A stretch of DNA of 34,302 nt from Terriglobia bacterium (lineage in GTDB: Bacteria; Acidobacteriota; Terriglobia; Bryobacterales; Bryobacteraceae): assembly GCA_020073305.1 (NCBI GenBank), contig JAIQFK010000039.1:1-34302 (forward strand). The letters are read 5' to 3'. The position numbers were made by a program, and so were the translations under genes. The first letter of the stretch is position 1. The number at the start of each line of letters is the position of its first letter. The notes under the pieces are model-generated. The model was not told where the DNA came from. It searched no databases and saw nothing but the letters and a program-made list of their open reading frames with translations. Of the stretch, positions 25,544 to 34,071 are shown piece after piece.

Positions 25544-26594
25544 TCAGATCGAGCACAAAACGTTCCATCACGATGCGGTCGTCCGGCCGGGCGCTGCGAA
25601 GGTCACGGTCCGCCGCAAAGATTAACCTCAAACACCGCTCCAGTTGTTCCTTCGAGAACTTGGACACGGTCTGATAAATTTGCTCGGCTCGTGAACTCCA
25701 CATGGGAACGCCGGCGCGAGAGAAATGTCCTTGAATCTGCTGGGCGCTACGCAGTCCGCTCTCCTTGGAGACCAGCGCCAGGCGGAATTGCGTGGAAAGA
25801 AACGCGAGCGCGAGCGGCAAGTATTCGCCTTCCCGGCACAGAGTATCCAAAAGCGCCAGCGCCCGGGCCCGATCGCGGCGGCCCAGTGCACTTACCAGGG
25901 CAAACACCGTGGTGGACCGCGCATCGGGCACGAGAGCCGAGATGTCCTCGACTGACATGGACCGGCCACCGGCGCTGTACAGCGAAAGCTTCTCGATTTC
26001 CACCGCGATGCGAGCCACATCGCCACCCAGCGCCTCCACCAGCAGGTCGAGCGCCGCCGGATCTACGGCCACTCCGGCACGCCGCACGAGCGCCTGCGCC
26101 TCTGCGCCGGCTTCGTCCATCGAGAGGCGATGCAACTCCACGGTCTCCAAAACCGCGGAATAGAACTTGCGCACGCGTTCGATCTTTTTTTTCTCTTCCC
26201 CCTCGAATTCAAATCGGGTTGCCTCGAACAGCAGCACCAACCCGGGCGAAGGGTCCTTCAAGTAGGTGTCCAGCTCAGCCGCACCGCCTGAACCGCCGGC
26301 CTCGTCCTCTTCGTCCGATTTTCCGCGCGGCAACGCAGCTTCGGCGCTGGAGACCTGAATCACGCGCTGCGCGGCAAATAGGGAGAGAGACCGTGCATCG
26401 TCGACCACCTGGGCAAGCGAACTCTCGCTCAGGTCATACTGGGTAAGCCCGCTCTCGCGGCCGTCGGGACCCAGCACCCGCTCCAGCAGCGCTTCGCGGC
26501 AACGCCGGCCCTGGTAAGCTTCGGCGCCCAGGAAGAGATACGCCGGCGCGATTTCGTTCCGCTTGAGGCGCGCGATAAACTGCGCGGGAGTCAT
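25524..26594 (-). CDS. holA: DNA polymerase III subunit delta
   Basis: A 356-residue protein of normal HolA length. The N-terminal domain contains [24 protein letters not shown], where HolA proteins have the 'YLLxGxE' strand, followed by [19 protein letters not shown]. The middle holds [13 protein letters not shown] and [20 protein letters not shown], then [33 protein letters not shown] and the C-terminal clamp-loader collar domain. Delta opens the beta sliding clamp in the clamp loader. ATG 26594 shares a base with the lptE stop, and the lptE-holA order is conserved widely. Confidence 0.93.
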   Translation of the reverse strand: MTPAQFIARLKRNEIAPAYLFLGAEAYQGRRCREALLERVLGPDGRESGLTQYDLSESSLAQVVDDARSLSLFAAQRVIQVSSAEAALPRGKSDEEDEAGGSGGAAELDTYLKDPSPGLVLLFEATRFEFEGEEKKKIERVRKFYSAVLETVELHRLSMDEAGAEAQALVRRAGVAVDPAALDLLVEALGGDVARIAVEIEKLSLYSAGGRSMSVEDISALVPDARSTTVFALVSALGRRDRARALALLDTLCREGEYLPLALAFLSTQFRLALVSKESGLRSAQQIQGHFSRAGVPMWSSRAEQIYQTVSKFSKEQLERCLRLIFAADRDLRSARPDDRIVMERFVLDLTSSRAT

Positions 26595-27124
26595 CAGAAA
26601 TTCTCCAGCACTGCGCTGACCACGGAGCGCGCCACGTCGCGGCTCAGACGGTCCATGGCGACATCGCTTTCATCGAAGTAAGCCCCGGGATTGACGCTGA
26701 TTTCATACGTCTGACGGAATACCATGTTGGGGCGGTCGAACAGCACGGCGTTCGTCGTCCGGTCGCGAAGCGAGAGGGCCAGGAAAACGATCACTTGCAC
26801 GCCGGCAGCCCGACCTGTCTGCGGGTCGAAAGTCGTGGGATATGCAAAAAAGTTGACCACCGATCCCGAAAGCACGGCGTCGGCATTGTCCGGGTCCGCA
26901 ACGACCTTGTACCGCGTCCGCGAGATGAATTCGCGACCCACGGCCGCGGTGATCACCTCCGAGACCTTGTACCGGGTGGTGGCGTTGGCGAATGCAGGGA
27001 TAGCGATGATCTTGACATTCTTGGGTAAAACACTGGCAGCACCGGCGACATGGTAGCCGCAGGAAGCAACACCAAAAGCCAAAATGCAGGAGGCCAAGGG
27101 TACGCATACGCGCCGGAGCGTCAT
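26594..27124 (-). CDS. lptE: LPS-assembly lipoprotein LptE-like
   Basis: A 176-residue protein with a lipoprotein signal peptide ending in the lipobox GVAS-C22, then CGYHVAGAASVLPKNVKIIA and IPAFANATTRYKVSEVIT, the standard LptE start, and ADAVLSGSVVNFFAYPT further on. LptE plugs the LptD barrel that inserts LPS into the outer membrane, so the cell is diderm with LPS or a related glycolipid. Its ATG overlaps the preceding stop by 4 nt (ATGA). No lptD is in the window. Confidence 0.9.
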   Translation of the reverse strand: MTLRRVCVPLASCILAFGVASCGYHVAGAASVLPKNVKIIAIPAFANATTRYKVSEVITAAVGREFISRTRYKVVADPDNADAVLSGSVVNFFAYPTTFDPQTGRAAGVQVIVFLALSLRDRTTNAVLFDRPNMVFRQTYEISVNPGAYFDESDVAMDRLSRDVARSVVSAVLENF

Positions 27125-28113
27125 AGCAGTTGCTGCGCAACCAAGATGGCGTTTTCTGCTTGCAAGCGAAGGTTGTCACAGACAATCCATAGCCAGACGG
27201 CTCTCGGATGGTTACGATCCGACGCGACGTTACCAATCGCCAGCCCGCCCTGGCCCGCCATGCCGACTGCGTCAGGCGGCTCGGTATCGCCCCCTCGAAC
27301 GTCCACCCCGTCACCCTCGAGCACTTGTTCGATGGTGGCAATGCCCGGGTTTGATTCGAACTCGACCCAGAGTGAAATGCTATAGCCGTGAAATACAGGC
27401 GCCTGAATCAGCCGCAGCGACGGAATGGGGGCGTGACCGGAATGTGAGAGCAACGTCGCCAGGTTCCGCTCGATCCGCAGTTCGGATTCTTCAAGCGCAA
27501 CCGGCGCTTCTTCGCCATAACGGGGCAGCAGGTTGAACGCGAGTTGCGCATCGAAAATTTTCTTCGGCTGACCTTTGAACGACAGCAGGCCGATGGTTTG
27601 CTGCTGCAGCTCCTCGACGGCAGGGGCGCCTCTTTCGCTCGCGGGCCCGAAAACATGCGCCAGCGCGCCTGTGATTTTGTGCGCAGCATGCAGCCGGCTC
27701 AGGACCACCGTGATGGCGATGGCGGCCGCATTGGCGATCACGTGGATGGAATCGCCAGGAACCTGGTAGCCCCGGGGCTCGACCATGGGCGCGCGCAGCC
27801 GTGCCTGCGGCATATCCTCCAGGGCGTTTGTGAGATCGATCAGATGCGCGCGCGGAGCCACCTCACGCACCTTTTGGGCAGCTTCGGGCGTGTCCGCCAG
27901 GAAGATGACATGTGCCGATTCCAGGCTCTCCTCCTCGAGCGCCAGCAGAAAGGCCGGCTCTCCGCCGTGGTCGGTCAACTTGCCGGCCTCCTCGCCGCCC
28001 GCCGCGATCAGCTTGAGGTTCTGCCCCAGGGAATTGCCGGACAGGAGATCACGAAGTTCGCGTCCGATCAGAGACTCGCTGCCTACCAGGGCCAAAGTCT
28101 GGGTCTTAGCCAA
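27121..28113 (-). CDS. Aspartate-semialdehyde dehydrogenase homologue lacking catalytic residues
   Basis: A 330-residue protein with the full Asd fold. The start is TTG 28113 (GGAG 7 nt upstream), overlapping pssA by 8 nt; the frame also runs on upstream inside pssA. The N-terminal Rossmann part reads LALVGSESLIGRELRDLL, and family features continue with LAFNLLPRYG, PVFHGYSISLWVEFE, PPDAVG and WLWIVCDNLRLQAENAILVAQ. The catalytic motif of the family, N-(P)-N-C-(S/T), reads IANAAAIAI at 127-134, with no cysteine (A131 in place of Cys). The active-site GHS becomes GYS at 243-245 (Tyr in place of His), and the 'YQ' of the STYQAVSG motif is also not kept (AHVFGPASERG). It is therefore likely a non-catalytic paralogue, perhaps structural or regulatory. 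A real asd should exist elsewhere. Confidence 0.85.
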   Translation of the reverse strand: MAKTQTLALVGSESLIGRELRDLLSGNSLGQNLKLIAAGGEEAGKLTDHGGEPAFLLALEEESLESAHVIFLADTPEAAQKVREVAPRAHLIDLTNALEDMPQARLRAPMVEPRGYQVPGDSIHVIANAAAIAITVVLSRLHAAHKITGALAHVFGPASERGAPAVEELQQQTIGLLSFKGQPKKIFDAQLAFNLLPRYGEEAPVALEESELRIERNLATLLSHSGHAPIPSLRLIQAPVFHGYSISLWVEFESNPGIATIEQVLEGDGVDVRGGDTEPPDAVGMAGQGGLAIGNVASDRNHPRAVWLWIVCDNLRLQAENAILVAQQLL

Positions 28114-29002
28114 CCTGATGCTCCGGCTGCTCCGGACGAGCGGGGCGCAAATACCGCCTGATGATTCCCCCAATACGAATAACAATGCCGCTGGCCACAT
28201 AGCAGGCGGCACACGCCAGCAGCACCGGTTGCGAATAGTTCCAGATGAGGTAAATGAGACCCCCGACAAGAATGATGGTCAACGGCGATCGTGGGCGCAT
28301 CAAGTTCAGATCTTTGAAACTGTAATAACGCCACGTGCTGACCATCAGGAAGGAAAGCAGAGACAGCAACGCCAGCCAGGCAACCGTCCAGGGCCAATAG
28401 GTGATCGGCACGGAATCCGCCGCGTACACGACGGAAGCCACCATCCCCGCGCCGGCTGGGATCGGCAATCCGACAAAGTATTTCCGGTTCGGCCTGCCGG
28501 GATTCTTGGGAATGGGATTCTTCTGGACATTGAAGCGCGCCAGCCGTGCGGAACCGCAGAGCAAGAACATGAACACAATGAAACTGCCCACGGCAAGGAT
28601 TTGCCGGTGTAGCAATGCCCCCAGACCCGGATCGGTAAACTGCACGCCCCAGGTGTACGCCAGCACGGCAGGTGCGATGCCGAAGCTGATCACGTCGGCC
28701 AGTGAATCCATCTCCCGGCCGAAATCACTCGCAGTGTTCGTCAGGCGCGCAATCCGGCCGTCAAGTCCGTCCAGCAGGAAGGCCAGCCCGATGGCTTTAG
28801 CGGCAATCTCAAAGTGATGTTCCGCCCCCGCCGTGCCATCGTGCGCGACCATGGCGCCTTGAATGGCCTGCATCACCGACACGAAGCCCAGGAAAATGTT
28901 GCCGGCGGTGAAAAGAGTCGGTAGCGCGTACGCGGCGCGATGCGGACGGCGCTCGGGCGACCGCGGGTCGACGAGCCGCTCTTTAAGGTTCAACCCCGGC
29001 AT
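28106..29002 (-). CDS. pssA: CDP-diacylglycerol--serine O-phosphatidyltransferase
   Basis: A 298-residue membrane protein of the CDP-alcohol phosphatidyltransferase family. The signature D-G-x2-A-R-x8-G-x3-D-x3-D is exact in DGRIARLTNTASDFGREMD followed by SLAD. The N-terminus has YALPTLFTAGNIFLGF and several membrane helices follow. It makes phosphatidylserine from CDP-diacylglycerol and serine. ATG 29002 overlaps the end of psd by 13 nt, so the two enzymes of phosphatidylethanolamine synthesis are made from one message. Confidence 0.94.
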   Translation of the reverse strand: MPGLNLKERLVDPRSPERRPHRAAYALPTLFTAGNIFLGFVSVMQAIQGAMVAHDGTAGAEHHFEIAAKAIGLAFLLDGLDGRIARLTNTASDFGREMDSLADVISFGIAPAVLAYTWGVQFTDPGLGALLHRQILAVGSFIVFMFLLCGSARLARFNVQKNPIPKNPGRPNRKYFVGLPIPAGAGMVASVVYAADSVPITYWPWTVAWLALLSLLSFLMVSTWRYYSFKDLNLMRPRSPLTIILVGGLIYLIWNYSQPVLLACAACYVASGIVIRIGGIIRRYLRPARPEQPEHQVG

Positions 29003-29655
29003 GCGACCGGCTCCAGCGTGCTGACCTGCGCCGAGGCGTCCCCGATACGTTCCACGTCGTTGCGTCGGGCGAGTACGCTCGATCCGGCTGCGACACGCAT
29101 CCCTTCACGCACCAGAATGTCCCACTCCGGACCGAAGACCACGTCGACTCGGGAGCCGAACTTGATCAGCCCGACACGCTCGCCGGCCGTGACCTTGTCG
29201 CCGGGCTTCTTGGTGCAAACGATCCGCCGGGCAATCAAACCGGCGATCTGCTTAAACACGACACGCGTGCCGTTGCCCTCGACCACTAGCGTGTTCTGCT
29301 CATTTGCGAGCGAAGCCAATTCTTTGCTGGCCACGAGAAATCGGCCCTTCCGGTATTGGATGCCCGTGATGGTGCCGCCAATGGGAGCGCGATTCACGTG
29401 CACGTCGAAAATGTTCAGAAAGATACTCACGCGTTGTTCCGAGGCGCCTTCCGGCCGCACCGCGACCACCTTGCCGTCGGCCGGGGAGACCGCCACCGGC
29501 CCGGGAGGGATCCGCCGCTCCGGATCGCGAAAAAAATACAGGCAAAACACCGCAAGAATGAAAAACGGCAGCCCATACCACGGCTGGATCAGGTATGAGA
29601 CCAGGACACCCAGTGCCGTCATTGTGGCGCCGTAATAGAGGCCATCACGAACCAT
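28990..29655 (-). CDS. psd: Phosphatidylserine decarboxylase proenzyme
   Basis: A 221-residue protein, the short bacterial/archaeal type, with two N-terminal membrane segments (residues about 9-24 and 28-43). Motifs: FRDPERRIPPG, VAVSPADGKVV, VSIFLNIFDVHVNRAP and the self-cleavage site KFGSRVD with G167-S168. Family knowledge: the Ser becomes the pyruvoyl group after cleavage of the Gly-Ser bond, giving a beta and an alpha chain. It decarboxylates phosphatidylserine to phosphatidylethanolamine at the inner membrane, working directly with PssA downstream. About 60 bp separate it from the TPR-like gene, so it may have a promoter there (no strong box seen). Confidence 0.95.
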   Translation of the reverse strand: MVRDGLYYGATMTALGVLVSYLIQPWYGLPFFILAVFCLYFFRDPERRIPPGPVAVSPADGKVVAVRPEGASEQRVSIFLNIFDVHVNRAPIGGTITGIQYRKGRFLVASKELASLANEQNTLVVEGNGTRVVFKQIAGLIARRIVCTKKPGDKVTAGERVGLIKFGSRVDVVFGPEWDILVREGMRVAAGSSVLARRNDVERIGDASAQVSTLEPVACRG

Positions 29656-29718
29656 AGAGAACCAAGCCCAATTCTATTTTCCCACGTCTCCACAATCTTG
29701 CCGGAGCACCGCTACAAT

Positions 29719-30603
29719 CTATCTAGGATCTGAGTTCTCGCCGTGCCCGAGCTGCTCCGCCACCTTGGTCAATTCTTTGCGAAGCAGCGAGTTCTCGGGG
29801 TACTCGGAAGCCAAGCCTGCGAGAAGTTTCTGGGTTTCACGGGGCTGCTTCTCCCTTAGGTACACCATCGCCAGCAGAATCTTGGCGAACGGCCGCAAGT
29901 ACTGCCCCGAGCGCGCCACGAGTTGCAGGTTTTGAATCCCCGTGTTCTTGCTGCCGTTCACGCCGTCGAAGTGAACGAACCAGCGGACGAAAAAGGGCAG
30001 GCTGCCGATCAAATATTCATTCAAGCCGGTGGTTAAATAAGCGTCGTAGTACTGCGGATTGATCTTCAAGAGCCGCTGCGCATAATCGTTGGCACGGCGG
30101 GCGGAACTGAGGCTGCTCAACTGCCGCTTCTCTACCAGCGCCGTGTAGTCCATCGTCACGCCTTGCGTGATGGCCATGGCGAACAAAGAATTTTGATCAT
30201 TCGGATTCGATTCCAGGATTTTCGCCGCGCGCGACTGCGCGTCATCGATCGCCCGAAAGAGCTTTTGCTTGACTTCGGCGTCCGGCTGCAGTTTCTTTTT
30301 CTCGATGATGCGCCGGTCGTCGGCGAAGAACTCGCTTTCCAGAATCCCGAGGCGGTAGAGTTCGGAAAACAGGTAGGCGCTGGCACGCACCGCATAGCCC
30401 AGGGGATCGGATCGCTGCGCGGCGACATAGCGGTCGAGAACCTCATGGGCGCCCCGGAAATCCGTGTTGTACATGTGGGCGAACGCCTGGTCAATTTCAG
30501 GCGCGGGGCGGCCGGAAACGCCCGTACCGCCCATTACGGGCAGGCTCGCCATGGTGGCCAGCAATAGCCAGCGGCCAAACAGTCTAGCTGAACACGCGAT
30601 CAA
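29719..30603 (-). CDS. Secreted or membrane-anchored TPR-like protein, function unknown
   Basis: A 294-residue protein. I put the start at TTG 30603, inside the last codons of glnE (20-nt overlap), because this gives a signal-peptide-like N-terminus (SARLFGRWLLLATMASLPVM); the same frame also extends upstream inside glnE without support. The rest is helical with repeat-like pairs (DFRGAHEVLDRYVAAQRSDP, AQSRAAKILESNPNDQNSLF, NDYAQRLLKINPQYYDAYLT, AKILLAMVYLREKQPRETQK), in the style of tetratricopeptide repeats, with a hydrophobic stretch YLIGSLPFFVRWFVHF. TPR proteins bind other proteins. Nothing here identifies the partner; the family is frequent in Acidobacteriota genomes. Confidence 0.7.
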   Translation of the reverse strand: MIACSARLFGRWLLLATMASLPVMGGTGVSGRPAPEIDQAFAHMYNTDFRGAHEVLDRYVAAQRSDPLGYAVRASAYLFSELYRLGILESEFFADDRRIIEKKKLQPDAEVKQKLFRAIDDAQSRAAKILESNPNDQNSLFAMAITQGVTMDYTALVEKRQLSSLSSARRANDYAQRLLKINPQYYDAYLTTGLNEYLIGSLPFFVRWFVHFDGVNGSKNTGIQNLQLVARSGQYLRPFAKILLAMVYLREKQPRETQKLLAGLASEYPENSLLRKELTKVAEQLGHGENSDPR

Positions 30604-33466
30604 AGAATTCTCTCGTACGCTCACGAATCTGCGCCAGTTTAGCATCCAGGCTCCGGTCATGCAGGTGCTCGGGCGTCCAACGATGCACGAGTTCCGTAAG
30701 GACTCGCATCTGCTCCGGCGCGGCGGGAAGGCTGCCCTCCGCGTGGCCCGCGGCGATGCGCAAGCCGTGATCGACCGCACGGTAGAAGGTGGCCGCGTCG
30801 CGCAAAAACTCAGCGTCTTCCCGTTCGAGGTGGCCCATCTTCTCAATGACGTCAATGCGTTCCGGAGTATTGAGCACTTTAAAGAAAATTCCCGCTCCTT
30901 TCAGGCGCAAGTACATCAGCGCAAAGTCGATATCATAATAGCCGCCCCGGCCCCCCTTGAGCGGGTTGCGGGCGCCCTGCTCCTTCTCTAGACGTCCGCG
31001 CATCTGCGCAAGTTCCTTGCGGGAACGCCCGCTCTGACCATAACGGCGCCAGTCGACTTCCTGCAAATCGTGCAGGAAATCCGTGGCGCGAGACACATTG
31101 CCGGCCACGCCACGTGACTTCATGTACGCGATTCCCTCCCAGGCTTCTGCCCGGTGTGCAAAATAATCCTTGTACACCGACTCGGACTGAACCAAAGCGC
31201 CTTCCCGGCCGTTGGGGCGAAGCCGGGTGTCCACAGTGAAAATGACGCCTTGGCCGGTATAGGCGCTGATGGTGTGGATCATGCGCTCGGCGACTCGAGT
31301 CCAGAACAACGCTTCGGAGGTATCGGCGTCGGGTAGGACGAAAACCAGGTCCGCATCAGAGGCGAGGTCGAATTCGCGCATTCCCAGGCGGCCGATCGCG
31401 ATCACCAGCATTTGATCCTGGGGCGCGTAATCGGCATGAGCGGGCGGACTGCCGGCCTTCATATCTTCGAGCGCGATGCGATAAGCCGCGGCAATAACGG
31501 CGTCGGCAAGATCCGAGGTGTGGTCAAGCGTGGTGAAGATCGGTTGTCGCAGATACACGCTCTGGCACTGGATGCGAAGCATCTGCCGCAGATAGAAGCG
31601 GCGGAGGCCATCAGCTTCCGCCGGCAATTCCGTATCCACTTGAAACTCCGTTGACCCGCAGGCGTGGGCCACCTCATCCAGCAATTCCGGATGCCGGATG
31701 AGCTGATCGGCAAAGTACTGGCTGTGCTCGAACATGTCAATCGCACAGCCCGCCAGGCGCGAATCCGCATTGAGCTGTCGAAGCCATTCGGGATTGGCAA
31801 TCACCTTCTCCAAAAAATACTCGAAGCGGTCGCTTCCGCGGCGCAAGGGAGTTTGGTTCAGAATCTCCGCAAGCCGCGGCGCCCGTTGATCCACCAGGCG
31901 GACCAAGTTAACCGAAGCCAGGCGCCGCTCGGGAACTGGAAGGGGCTCGACGCCGGCAGGAGGCGGCTCGGCCGGAACGGGTGAATAGTACATCGGCTTG
32001 TTCACGCGAATCAGGCGGTCGTACAATTCCTGCACCTCTTCCAGATGGGCGTCGATCTCCCGCTCGATGGTATCCGCGGAGGGCGGGGCGGCCGAAGGGC
32101 CGGCGGGCATGCGGCGCGCGAGCGCTTCCAGTGCCTCCGGATCCTGCGGCAGCGTGTGCGTTTGCCGATCCTCATCGAATTGCAGCCGGTGCTCGAGATT
32201 CCGAAAGAACTGGTACGCCGAGGCCAAGCGCGCGTATTCGGGGCCTGAAAGCAGCGACTTGTCCCGCAGCCGGAACAAGGCGACCAGCGTACCGGCGTGC
32301 CGTACCCAGGGCTCGCGCCCGCCATGCAGACGCTGCAGGCATTGCACCAGAAACTCGATGTCCCGGATTCCCCCGCGAGCCAGTTTGATATCCAGCCCCG
32401 CATTGGCACGCCTGGACGCGAGCTTCTCATGGATGCGGGCGCGGGTTTCCGAAACGGCCTCCACGGCGCGGAAGTCGAGCGTGGTCGAATAGATCAGCGG
32501 CTCGACATAATCCAGCAGCGCGCTGCCGGGCTCGGTTTCGCCGGCTGAGACGCGAGCCTTGATGAGCATCTGCAGTTCCCAATCGCGGCCTCGCTGCTTG
32601 TAATAAGAGCGCGCGCCTTCGAGCGAGATGGCCACCTCGCCGAGCCGTCCGTCCGGCCGTAACCGCAGATCGACGCGGTAGCACTGGCCTTCCGCGGTAT
32701 AGGTCGAGAGAAGCTCGGTGGAGCGGTTGGCTACCTTCTTGAAGAACTCCTTGTTGGTGATGGGCTCGGCGCCATCCGTCTCGCCGCTGGCCGAGTAGAC
32801 AAACATCAGATCGATGTCGGAACTGTAGTTCAGTTCCTTGCCTCCCAGTTTGCCGAGCGAGATCACCGAGAAGCCGCAGGAGCTCCCATCGGCCAGCCGC
32901 GGCACTCCGTGGCGCGCGGTTAACTCCTCCCGGATGCGATGGTAGGTGAGATCGAGGACAGCGTCCGCGAGATTTGAAATCTCCTCGGTGACATCGGATA
33001 GTGATGCCAGCCCCAGCACGTCACGCAACATAACCCGGAGCAACTGCTGACGGCGGAAGTGCGCGAGATGGAGCGGCGCGGGAACGCCCTCGCGCGTCAC
33101 AGACGTTTGCAGGCGCCGCCCAAGCTCGTCGGCTGAGAGCGCGCGGTGCAAATCGCCGGAAGCGATCAATTGCAGCAGCCACTCCGGGTGCTGTACAACC
33201 GCTTCAGAAAGAAATTTGCTGTAGGAAAAAACAGTAATCAGATAGCCGAGCGCCGCCGGTGAGCTGGCAATGCGATCGAAGCCGCCCTGGTTTTCGCTGC
33301 GCAGGCGTTCCAGGTAGTGGACCGCCTGGTCGGGGTCGGGAACCGACGCCAGCAGGACCTGAATGCGTGTGACGACGGCTTCGGGAAGGCCTGCGGCCAG
33401 CCGCGCCATCTGCTCCCGGGCGCGGCTGGGATTCTGGAACTCGATCTCTTCGAGGAGATGCGTCAT
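30584..33466 (-). CDS. glnE: Bifunctional glutamine-synthetase adenylyltransferase/adenylyl-removing enzyme
   Basis: A 960-residue protein, near the E. coli length (about 946). There are two nucleotidyltransferase domains. The first has SLGKLGGKELNYSSDIDLMF (about residue 205) and the second AIGRLGMREFDLASDADLVF (about residue 690); both keep the paired acidic metal ligands. In the family the N-terminal half removes AMP from GlnA and the C-terminal half adds it, under control of PII. The middle and end contain ARGGIRDIEFLVQCLQR and LKGGRGGYYDIDFALMYL, the paired GGxxDIEF motifs. The GlnA target is encoded just upstream on the same strand with its adenylylation tyrosine. Confidence 0.95.
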   Translation of the reverse strand: MTHLLEEIEFQNPSRAREQMARLAAGLPEAVVTRIQVLLASVPDPDQAVHYLERLRSENQGGFDRIASSPAALGYLITVFSYSKFLSEAVVQHPEWLLQLIASGDLHRALSADELGRRLQTSVTREGVPAPLHLAHFRRQQLLRVMLRDVLGLASLSDVTEEISNLADAVLDLTYHRIREELTARHGVPRLADGSSCGFSVISLGKLGGKELNYSSDIDLMFVYSASGETDGAEPITNKEFFKKVANRSTELLSTYTAEGQCYRVDLRLRPDGRLGEVAISLEGARSYYKQRGRDWELQMLIKARVSAGETEPGSALLDYVEPLIYSTTLDFRAVEAVSETRARIHEKLASRRANAGLDIKLARGGIRDIEFLVQCLQRLHGGREPWVRHAGTLVALFRLRDKSLLSGPEYARLASAYQFFRNLEHRLQFDEDRQTHTLPQDPEALEALARRMPAGPSAAPPSADTIEREIDAHLEEVQELYDRLIRVNKPMYYSPVPAEPPPAGVEPLPVPERRLASVNLVRLVDQRAPRLAEILNQTPLRRGSDRFEYFLEKVIANPEWLRQLNADSRLAGCAIDMFEHSQYFADQLIRHPELLDEVAHACGSTEFQVDTELPAEADGLRRFYLRQMLRIQCQSVYLRQPIFTTLDHTSDLADAVIAAAYRIALEDMKAGSPPAHADYAPQDQMLVIAIGRLGMREFDLASDADLVFVLPDADTSEALFWTRVAERMIHTISAYTGQGVIFTVDTRLRPNGREGALVQSESVYKDYFAHRAEAWEGIAYMKSRGVAGNVSRATDFLHDLQEVDWRRYGQSGRSRKELAQMRGRLEKEQGARNPLKGGRGGYYDIDFALMYLRLKGAGIFFKVLNTPERIDVIEKMGHLEREDAEFLRDAATFYRAVDHGLRIAAGHAEGSLPAAPEQMRVLTELVHRWTPEHLHDRSLDAKLAQIRERTREFFDRVFS

Positions 33467-33486
33467 GGCTTGGGACCCAAGCGGCC

Positions 33487-33981
33487 TCAGGCCAACTCGG
33501 ACTCAAGCGTGATTATATCGTTAGCGCGAACGACCCCGGCTTCGACGACCGTCGCGTAGAAACCACTCATGGCCCACCGCGGCGACGAACTGTCACCCGA
33601 TTTGACCCGGTCGTCATAGATTTCGGCTTTGATGGGGGCACCGTAGACATCCTGCTGCGAGCAAGGCACGCGGATCCGGGTCAGCTCAATGACGGCGGAA
33701 CCGGCGCGATAACGCTGGCCCGCGCGCAGCAACCGGCGATCGATGCCGCGCGTAGTGAGGTTCTCGCCCATGGCGCCGTAGAAGACGGGGTATCCGAGAG
33801 CGACCAGCTCGTCAATGGTCTCCGCGGTCATGAGAAGAACGGCTTTTTGCGGCCCGCCGTGGATTTCCGGGTGGCCGTGACCGTCGCCTTCCAAACCGAG
33901 CGGCGTCAGGACAGCCTCTGGAACCGGGTATTTTGGAATTCCGCCGCGAGAGACGCTGATCTGGACGATCGTGCCGGTCAA
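33487..33981 (-). CDS. MOSC-domain protein
   Basis: A 164-residue single MOSC-domain protein, beginning at TTG 33981 (TTG ACC GGC). No Shine-Dalgarno is seen; upstream in frame there is no other start codon through the G-rich repeat. Family features: ISVSRGGIPKYPV, LGLEGDGHGHPEIHGGPQKAV, GAMGENLTTRGID, RIRVPCSQ with the conserved cysteine of the MOSC core (residue about 107), and SGDSSSPRWAMSGFYATVVEAG. MOSC domains carry sulfur to molybdenum cofactor or act on N-hydroxylated compounds. Its place between glnA and glnE is not obviously functional. Confidence 0.88.
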   Translation of the reverse strand: MTGTIVQISVSRGGIPKYPVPEAVLTPLGLEGDGHGHPEIHGGPQKAVLLMTAETIDELVALGYPVFYGAMGENLTTRGIDRRLLRAGQRYRAGSAVIELTRIRVPCSQQDVYGAPIKAEIYDDRVKSGDSSSPRWAMSGFYATVVEAGVVRANDIITLESELA

Positions 33982-33985
33982 GAAA

Positions 33986-34067
33986 CGGGATTTGGGATTG
34001 GGGATCTGGGAGTTAGAAACGGTCCTGAGCTGCGAACCAAATCCTAAATCCCAGATCCCAAATCCCG
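33986..34067. repeat. G-rich inverted repeat with G-quadruplex motif
   Basis: CGGGATTTGGGAT (33986-33998) is repeated in inverted form at 34055-34067, and both arms continue in G/A/T-rich copies of GGGATYTG. On + four G-runs (33987-33989, 33994-33996, 34000-34003, 34008-34010) with loops of 4, 3 and 4 nt fit a canonical G-quadruplex. The other arm has three GGG runs plus GG on the - strand. It spans the gap between the glnA stop and the MOSC start and could be a terminator for glnA or a REP-like element. Confidence 0.7.
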
Positions 34068-34071
34068 CCTT

